NCBI RefSeq assembly: GCF_000611645.1
Contig: NW_014013578.1
Coordinates: 38,859 to 55,474 of the forward strand
DNA length: 16,616 nucleotides
Direction: 5' to 3'
Source: Monoraphidium neglectum
Lineage: Eukaryota > Chlorophyta > Chlorophyceae > Sphaeropleales > Selenastraceae
Of this stretch, positions 8,005 through 15,911 are shown one piece after another. The first letter of the stretch is position 1. Every line of letters begins with the position of its first letter. The notes under the pieces are model-generated. The model was not told the DNA's origin and searched no databases. It saw nothing but the letters and a program-made list of their open reading frames with translations. A program made the position numbers and the translations under genes.

Positions 8005-11000
8005 TCAATCCAACTCGTACAGCATGCTCTGGCTGGCTTCTGCGGCTGTGTACGCCGTGGGTTTGCCACTACGAGACAGCGGAGACCTCGGCAGCTGCGA
8101 TGTGGGTGACGACGCCGTCGTGTCTGTGGCGGCGACTACAGGTGTGTCCGGTCGCCGCGTCGCCAGAGCTGCGCCAGCCGCAACCTTGCGCTCCCGTTGC
8201 AGCTTGCTGAGAAGCCAAAGGTCCTCCAATCGCTCCACCACCGCGACGCTGGGGTTGGCCTGCGCCAGTTTGACCAAAGGCAGTGATGTCACTTCCCATT
8301 GACCTGCGCTCCACCCCAGTCACCCCCTCCATCGCGCCCTCTCCTGCTGCGCCCTCTCCCAGGCTTCGAGCCCCGCCCCAGCCCCACTCCGCCCACCCCT
8401 CTCTGCCAGTGTCCGGCCCGCTCACCGCCACAAATGCAGCCTCTGGTGCTGAGTCGGCAGCAGACGGGTCCGCTCCGCTGCCAGTGTTGTCGAACCCTGT
8501 CATGTCGCCATCGCCCGCGCCATACTCCCGCGCCGCCACCTCGCCCCACCAACCCACCACGTCCCGAACCCCAGCGCCCTGCTTCGCGCTCGCCCGCGCC
8601 TCCGCCCCACCCGCGCACGCGTCCGACACCCGCACGCCGAACGGGCTGCCGCGCACGTGGCGCCAGGCGCCGCCGGGCCCGGCGCCGCCGCCGTCACTGC
8701 CACCAGGCCGCTCGCCCGCGGGGGCGGTGATGGGTGCCGCCGGCCCTGTTGCCGCGAGTGCCATCACCTCCAATACATATAGTCCCGCGCGCTCCGCTGT
8801 GAACGCGCACTGCCACCGCCCACCATCCCCTGGCGCGCTCTCGACCGCCGTCACCGCCCCCGCGCCGCCGCCGCCCGCGACGAGCTGCATGCTCAGCGGC
8901 AGCGCCGCGGCGAGCGCCGCCGCGCTCAGCCCGTCGCAGGCGTTTCCGAACGCGTCTCGCGCGACGACAGAGAACGTTGCCCGCTCGCCAGCGGCCGCCG
9001 CGCGGCGGCCGGCGCCCTCGGCGGTGCAGCGGGCGGCGCAGGGGGGGCCGGGCAGCACCCGCAGGGGGTACGGTGAGTCTGCGACGTGCGCCCCATCGCC
9101 TGTTTTGCACGCGGTATGGTTGAAAGCGGTACGTATCAAAGGTAGATCGAAAAACGCTGTACAGCTTTGAGTCAGGCGCCCCGGCCGCGCTCAGAGCAAA
9201 GGTCTGGGCGGTAACCGTTACCCCCAGCTGTGACAGCTGGCCAGCGGGTGAAGGGTGCAAGCTTCGGCCGCAGCTCGAGCCCAACCCCCTCCCGCCTCAC
9301 CGTCGGTCACCGCCAGCAAGTACCGCCCCGCGCCCTCCAAGCGGTACGCCACCTCGTACCGCCCGTCGCCGCAGTCGCGCACGCGGCCCGCCCCCACGAC
9401 TTCCAGCCGCCCGGCCTTCGCGCCCGCAGGCTGCTCCCCGTCCCCGCCGGCCCCCTCGTCGCCGGCCCCGCCGCCCTCAGCCCCAGGCGGCGCTTGCAGC
9501 GCGGCGCTGGCAGCGGATGTGATCATGGCGGCGTCTGGGGCGGCTTGGGGGGTCTCCCTGAGGAGCGTAACCACGAAGGCGTCGCCGCCGCTCAGCCGCG
9601 GGTTGTCGTCCTCGTCGCGGGCCTGGGCGCGGGCGGCGCCGCGGGCGCGCGCGGCGTGTGGGTGCATCAGTCCTGGGCACTTGATGGCGCGTGGGCGCGC
9701 CTGGGATGGCCCAAATGGATGGCTACAGGAGCGGGCGGCCGCAGGACGCTGCAACAACCCTGTCGTTTCATCAAATACACGCGGCGCGGTGAGGCGGCCG
9801 ACACACGACACCTCCTCCAAAAAGAGGCTCGGCTGTGGCAGTTGCAAGCGCTACACTTGGCATGCCTCCCTCCTCCCTCTAACAGCCGCGTGAGTCGCTT
9901 ACTCATGATGCACCAAGAATTGGTGCGCCGCCAGACAATTTCAGAAAAGCCCCTGCAACATTTCAAGTGGCCCCGAGGCATGCATGCACACGGACGCGCA
10001 CACACGCGTGTAATACAGCAGGCCACGCTTGCCCGCGCATCCTCGGCGCCCCCCACCTGGAGCCTGAAACCCGCCTCCTCCCCTGCCACCGCCCGCGCCA
10101 GCCCGCGCCCCCGTAGCCGGCAGCGTGCCGGATCCGCGGCGCTCTGGAGCCACGTCCCCTCCTCCCAGCGGCCGCGGAAGCTTGCGCCGTCCGCAAACAC
10201 CATCAGCCCGACGCCGTGGCGCCTCCCCGCCTTCCAATCTCCGTGGTACCTGTGGTTGGTGATTGCCACTTGTTGGGTCCAGGATTACACTTACTGGGCG
10301 GAGCCAGCAAAAGGGCGTTTGCGACCTCTGCACGGCCCTCCACAGGCTTGGAAAAGCCCAGCAGTGATGACCCTGCGACAGGCTGGGGCTTGGAAGTGGG
10401 CGCTGCTGGCTGCAGCCGCAGCCACGCACAGCACATATGCGAACGCCTCCAAAGCCGCTTCATGCACTCGCACGCAGAGCCGCCATCCTCAAAACCGCAC
10501 CTGCCGCCGTCGGCGTAAGCCATCGTCCCGATCCCCTCCATCGTGTCGCCCGCCCAGGCCCCAGCATATTTGTCGCCGTTGGCAAACGCGCAGCGCCCCT
10601 GGCCGGCGCGGACGCCTTCGGCCCAGGAGCCAGCATAGCGGTCGCCGTTGGAGTAGCGGCAGGCCCCTGCGCACGCGTGGCGATCAATTTTGCTTCGTCA
10701 TGGGATATGACAGCTTGAGGGTACTGAAAGGGCGTCCACAACTCTGTGGAGGGATGAGCTGGATTGGGGCTTGAGCGTGCCACCAGCAGCACACACCACC
10801 TGGTCAGTGCATGCGCCATCGCCATCACCATCGCCGGCACCAGCACGAAGGGCCTGTCCCGCGTGCTGCACGGCAGCAGCCCTTGTCTCCCCGCTGCAGA
10901 AGCAAGCCCACGCCCCGCCCAGCACCCCTTGAGTAACCCGCACCGCGTGTCCACTCACCCTGCCCGTGCCGCTTGTCGCCGCGCCACTCCCCCTCGTAGG

Positions 11001-13463
11001 TGGTACCATCTGACAGCTCCATCCTCCCCCGCCCGTGCCTCGCGTCGGCGCGCCAGTCGCCCACGTAGCGGCCGCCGCCGGCGTAGCTGCACTCGCCGTC
11101 ACTGCCGTGGCGCATGTCGTGCTCGAATGGGCCTCTGCACCAGGCGCATGAGGGCGCGAGGGGACAGAGGGGTTGGCTTTAGCACCAGGCCTGACAGTCG
11201 CCTAAAATGCATGCACATGCTTGGCGTACAGCAGTGCGCCGCTCGCCTGGCGATAAGGGTGTGCGCGCCGCAGGCTGCTGCCAGCGGCCAACGGCAACTA
11301 TGCTGGGAGAAGGCAGCGCCGATGCGTTCAAGTGGCCAGAAATTTTGCAGACACGCCAGCAAGCGCGCCTGTAGAGGTACAGCCCTTTGGCAACGGCGGT
11401 GCCCATGCCGTGTTGCAGCCCGTCCTTAAACCTTTCAACAGCAGCATGACGAGGATTCAGGGTGGAGGGTGAAGGGAGGGTGAAGGGGGTGAGGGAGCCG
11501 GTGCGGTGGGTTGGCTATATTGAAGATGCGCTGCAATAAGGCTGTGGTCAACACCAGGTCAAAGCGCGCCCTGTGCCCTAAGGTCCACTCCCATGCTGCC
11601 TAGAGGTGAGCCACCCACGCCAGCATACTTCGCAGGGCAGCCACAGCAGCCTAAGAGAACACATCAAAAAGGCGCGTGCTGGAATTAAGCCGCCATATGA
11701 ATGGTGCAGGTGAGCCACGGGGGCGCACTTCCAGGCACTCACTCTCCGTCGTACTCGTACTCATGATCTTGCCCCCGCACCAGCCGCCCGCGAGTGCGCT
11801 GCCCGGCCTCGTAAGCCCCGATATAGTAGCCCTTGTCGCCCGCAAAGCACCACTTGCCCTGGCCTGCGGTGGGGTCGTCGGTCGAAGAGTTGTACAATGG
11901 ATGCGCCTGCAACTTGGTCTTCACAGAATCAACAGGGCCCTGCCTATTCCCACACCCTTCCCTGCGAAGCCACCCAAAGCGGGGTGGTGCAACAGCCGAA
12001 GCAGCGATGCATTCTGAAATCATGAACCATCGCAGGCAAGCCAGCAGCAGGCCCTGCAACCACGAGCACACAAGAGTCACGCGCACCGTGCATCTTGTCG
12101 CCCCGCCACTCGCCCTCGTACGACTGCCCGTCTGCCGCGTCCAGCCGGCCCCAGCCCGAGCGCTGATCCTCTTCCCAGTCGCCCTCATAGCGGCTGCCGT
12201 TTGGGTAGGTGCACACCCCAGTTCTGCGGCAGCAACCGAGCGGATCGCACGCGCTGTTGTTGCATCACTACCCACGGGCATGAATATGTAGCCTGGTTGG
12301 CCCTCAGGGACAGCAAAGCCTCCTCCAGCTTTCACAATCATTGGCAAGCAGTACTCCGGCAGGCCCACTGCGCGCACCACCTGATTCTTGCGGCCCCTCC
12401 GCTCCCCATGACTTCTTGGCACGTTTTCACCCATGGCAGCCGCCCACCCGTTAGCCTTGTCGGCGAGCCACTCCCCGTCGTACCGCGAGCCATCCGCAGC
12501 CACAAACACGCCCCTGCCGTGCCGCTGGTCCAGCCGCCAGCCCCCAAGGTAGCTGCTGCCATCGGACCCTGTGTGGGTGCCGGCGCCGTGGCGGAGGCGG
12601 CCACCTAGCACCTCGCCCTGCCGCAGCAGATGCACGTGTGTGAGTGGGGGGGAGGGGGGGAGTAGCTAGAGTGTGTGTGTTTGTGTGCTCGCGCGCTTGT
12701 CTGTGTGCACACCTGTGCATGCATGTGCATGTGCGTGAGCGCACACGCTTGTGCGCATGTGCAGTTTTCAGGTGAGATGGGTTGCAGGTGCATGCGCGTG
12801 TGGCAGCAGAAGCCAGAAGGCGTGGCTGCAGCAAACGCGGCCGCAGACTTCGGTTGCAACCCGGGGCGTAAACACGTGATGGGGTTTCCCAGTGCAATGC
12901 CATTCTCCTGCAGGCTGCTGCGCGCAGTTGGCTTAGCCGAACCTTGGTCCTGAACTGAACGCTGTGGGCGACAGCATTTAGCAGCGCAACAGCCAGCTGA
13001 TCCCATCACCTTGTACACGTCACCATTGGTGTAGTGAAGCTCCTCGTGCGTGACCCTGGGTTGCGTGTCCCCAACCAACGTGTCCCCAGCAGAGGCGGCG
13101 CCGCCCCGGAGCTTGTCCAACTCGTCGTCTGCTGCCGTCGCTTCTCCGCCCTCGGTCTCCTCCCACACACTGCAAAGCGGACCGTTCGGCGGAGGGTGTG
13201 CATGACGCTCTGCGGCCAGCTGTATTTGATGCAACCCCCGTTTTTCAAGAGGCGTGCAGTCTCCTGGTAGCGGGCCGTTGCCTTGGCCCCTCTCCCGCTC
13301 CCTGGACCTCACTACAGGCAAACCTTGCGCTCGGGTTGCGCCCATCTGGTGCCAAAGTGGCTCGGGCCCTGAGGTCCGCCAGGAAGGCCATCATATCAGC
13401 CACAACTGCCGCATCGCGCGCCGCCTGCGCTCCGCGGCCTCCCGGCTGCGCATCCGGCGCCAT
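8005..13463 (-). CDS. MORN-repeat / filamin-repeat fusion protein
   Basis: Well-supported exons: ending 13010, then 12617-12448, 12223-12087, 11863-11743, 11134-10959, 10666-10501, 10249-10057, 9622-9301, 9099-8426 and 8259-8005. Every junction restores a repeat motif and all phases fit. The 5' end is less certain: ATG at 13463, exon 1 to 13313 (GTGAGG donor) and exon 2 from 13209, or exon 1 to 13324 and exon 2 from 13169. These give about 854 or 837 residues. About 13 MORN units (roughly residues 108-405) read like GSRYEGDWEEDQRSGWGRL and YEGEWRGDKRHGQG. Two filamin/ABP280 Ig repeats follow. The first runs from GLARAVAGEEAGF through GDGRYEVAYRLEGAGRYLL to ADSPYPLRVLPG, with a Gly/Ala-rich insert. 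The second runs from ERATFSVVARDAFGN to GSPFGVRV. A Gly/Asp/Ala-rich linker and a charged helix (ERLEDLWLLSKLQRERK) lead to a Ser/Pro-rich tail ending YELD. MORN units often bind membranes or scaffold cilia and cortex; filamin repeats mediate protein contacts. No CH actin-binding, kinase or membrane segment is visible. Function is unknown. Confidence 0.88.
9716..9760. repeat. 45-base dispersed repeat, copy A (intron of MORN-filamin gene)
   Basis: This 45-base stretch matches 16367-16411 at 40 of 45 positions without gaps, and similarity stops abruptly at both ends. It lies inside the 434-base intron 9623-10056. Both copies are in introns of minus-strand genes and have the same orientation. 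No coding role is apparent. Confidence 0.8.
11460..11495 (+). other. G-quadruplex-type G-tract cluster in intron
   Basis: Six runs of three or more G (11460-62, 11467-69, 11474-76, 11478-80, 11485-89, 11493-95) are separated by 1-4 bases. This fits a four-tract quadruplex rule several times over. It lies in the largest intron of the MORN-filamin gene (11135-11742) on the template strand. Folding is an inference. Confidence 0.6.
12671..12769. repeat. Alternating purine-pyrimidine (GT/GC-rich) tract in intron
   Basis: The stretch is dominated by GTGTGT, GCGCGC, TGTGCACAC and GCATGCATGTGCATGTGCG. It sits in the 392-base intron 12618-13009 of the MORN-filamin gene, next to a G-rich run on the acceptor side (12645-12661). 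It has simple-sequence character and Z-DNA potential, with no coding frame of interest. Confidence 0.7.
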
Positions 13464-14032
13464 CTGCCAGTGGTACCGTGGGTTGGGCTTTCAAAGCAGG
13501 CGCAGCCTCGTTCGCAAGCCCTGCAATGATCACATGGAATTCGTTCATTGGATGAACATCGGCGTTCTGGATGAAAACGGCGTTTCGGACAGACAGGCTT
13601 TACCCGAGGAACGCAGGTGTGCCTCGGAGTCCGAAGCTCTTAAACCGCCCCTTGTTTGCGGGGTTTGCAGCCCCTCTTGCACACAAAGGACACTTGAAGA
13701 GATTTCAAGGAGCGAATGACCCTTGTCATCCCCGGTCCATGTGGGCGCCTGCTGCTCGTGAGCGTCTGATGATGTCTCGAGTCCTGAGGCTGGGGTGTCG
13801 AGCGCTGCGTGCCGTGGTCCCGCATATCCCATAGCTTGGCGCAGCTCACAACTTGCTGACACTTGAATGATGCTAGAGTGTAGCCGAGGAACGAGGGATG
13901 CTCTGTGCATGGCCCGCAACATCACTGAGCGGGCTGCAACGAGCTGCCCCCATTTGCTGCATGGAAGCAAGGGGAGTGGATGCGTTGCTGAAGGCGCTAT
14001 GTAGCAATCAATGACAGTAATCAACTAGCGTG

Positions 14033-14037
14033 TTACA
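14033..14037 (-). promoter_or_regulatory. Possible TGTAA poly(A) signal of the ABCG gene
   Basis: TTACA on the plus strand is TGTAA on the minus strand, about 820 bases past the ABCG stop. It is the only such motif I found between the stop and the next gene. A 3' UTR of this length is long but not unusual in green algae. Confidence 0.35.
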
Positions 14038-14751
14038 CAAACAGTCCGCATGTCAGTAGGGGGATAGTGATGCGAGTCCCAGATGCAGGCGTTGACACTT
14101 GATGGCCATGATGAGAGGCAGCGTGCAGCATAAAATGTGGCACCACGAGTGCATTCTGCTGTACAGGCAGTCAGAGGAAACAATACGCAAGGCAATCAAT
14201 AAGCAAGCAAAGCGGTCTGCTTCGGCAGCGGTCGGGCGTCCGTGCAACAGTCGTGTCACGCCGTCTTGGGGACATCACATGCGTTGGCGGCGTTGCCGCA
14301 ACAGCTACGTACGGGGGAGCCGCCGTTAAATCCTGAGGGAGTGCCTTGGGCCGCATGCCCTGCCAATGGGGGATAAACGTGCATAGGTTTGACAGGGATG
14401 GGCGTTCAAAGGCGTCTGGCGCCATGTGGTCGTGCAGTGTGGGCAGCGTTTGATTCAACGGGCCGCGGGTAGGTAGTCTCTGCTAGCCAAATTTGTGATA
14501 TCAACAGCCGAATGCAACGAAGGAAGCCGAGCGCGCATGAGCCCAACAGCAGTGGCTGCAGCGCAGCGGAATGTTCGTTGACATGCGGGGTGCGCCGCCA
14601 CAGACTAAGACTGCAGTTTCTTGACGCGACCCCAGGCGCTGTACTTGCAGCGCGACACCACACGCTATCCAAAGCCGCCACAGGCTACTTTAAGCTTGCC
14701 ACCTCAACCAAGCCCAGAAACACGTGCGATTTGGGAGTTTCCAGCCCCCAT

Positions 14752-14819
14752 GGGCGGGCTGGATACGAGCCTGAGGCGGGCGAACGTCCTCAGGCTCGGC
14801 CCAGAAGAGCCAGCCGCCC
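14752..14819. other. Long imperfect hairpin in the ABCG 3' UTR
   Basis: An 11-bp perfect inverted repeat (CGAGCCTGAGG at 14766-14776 and its complement at 14788-14798) has an 11-base loop. It is enclosed by a second stem (14752-14762 with 14810-14819, one bulged G) and an asymmetric internal loop. It begins about 40 bases after the ABCG stop in the direction of transcription. It could be an RNA stem-loop in the 3' UTR; no protein-coding explanation is evident. Confidence 0.6.
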
Positions 14820-14857
14820 GCGGTGGTGCCTGCGAGACCGCCCCGATAAGGGCGCCG

Positions 14858-15870
14858 TCAGCGACGCTCCTTGTACGCGAGCCGGCACAGGCCAATGAAG
14901 GTCAGCCCGTGCACGATCAGCAGGTAGATGACGAGTGACAGGGCGTAACCCCACACCGGCCAGGTGACGTCAAAATAGGCCAAGACCGCGTCGAGCGACA
15001 TGATGCAGTCGGCGCCCGGCTGCACCAGCATGCGCTCGACGGCCGGGGTGCGGAGCAGCTTGGTGCGCGGCATGAGCGACTGCAAAAGAGGGCAGAGGAA
15101 AGGGGCGTGTTTGCGAGGATGCTCAGTGGGAAGAACACCAACCCAAAGGTGGAATGAGAAGCTAATGTTTGCGCGTTGTGCAGCGGCTGTTGGCTTGCTG
15201 GGCTCTTCTTTGGCAGCGACGCGCTCCGGCCCTGCATCCGCCCCACATTCGGCTGGCTTGCTTCCAAGACCCGTCAAGCGCTGCAGCACGCGAATCGCAT
15301 GGTTCAAATAGACAGCCCCTACCTGCCCGCGGCCCCACCTGCAACAGCGTCACCAGGGAGGGCGCGATGCCGTTGGCGCAGGACACGTCCACACCCTGGA
15401 ACTGGTTGCGCATGTAGGCTGAAAACGCGTAATTGGTGGCCGACACCCACCTGTGGATAGACATGTTGAGGGTTTTTGGTGAGGGTGAGGGTTGGGGTGG
15501 GAGTGGGGTTGATGAGAGGTGGGACCGGGGTTTGGGACAGTTGACAAGGGGCTGCTTGGGGAATGTATGACACAGATAGGGGGCGTGGAGGCGCACATTA
15601 GAGATAAGGGAGCCATGCGGCTGGGAGTGGGAGGACGCGCAGAAGACAGAGGGCAGCAGGACGAAGGGTGCACTCAGGTGAGGCGTGTGCCTGCTGCGAC
15701 GCGAAGTGCCGAACGCACACCATCCCACTCCGCAGGCATCTGCATGAGCGCTCTCGCATGCTCACACAAGGGGATCCACCAGCACACCCGTGTGCAGACA
15801 AACACACAGTTCTTGTGTATGCATCAGCCTCACGCGCATGCACGCACATGCGACGTGCTTGCGTGCTCGT

Positions 15871-15911
<41 letters not shown>

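Larger units (their letters stand above)
13464..14857. other. Spacer between ABCG 3' end and MORN-filamin 5' end
   Basis: I see no convincing gene. GC content falls compared with the exons. The longest frame (minus, 13545-14024) lacks a clear third-position GC bias and any family motif. The region would hold the ABCG 3' UTR, with a minus-strand TGTAA at 14033-14037 and a hairpin at 14752-14819. It would also hold the promoter of the MORN-filamin gene. Confidence 0.55.

Noticed and set aside
8283..9170. Plus-strand open frame of 295 codons, Pro/Ala/Ser-rich
   Set aside because: It mirrors the filamin-repeat exon 8426-9099, whose translation shows conserved filamin motifs on the minus strand.
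9230..10774. Plus-strand open frame of 514 codons
   Set aside because: It runs antisense to four well-supported MORN-filamin exons and their introns. High-GC coding DNA commonly leaves such antisense frames open, and the Pro/Arg-rich translation has no domain.
13545..14024. Minus-strand frame of 159 codons upstream of the MORN-filamin gene
   Set aside because: Third-position GC is not clearly raised, there is no family motif, and it ends in a stop before the gene. It could be 5' UTR, but I cannot support it as a gene.
14512..14898. Plus-strand frame of 128 codons over the hairpin
   Set aside because: It overlaps the ABCG terminal exon in antisense and has no recognisable features.
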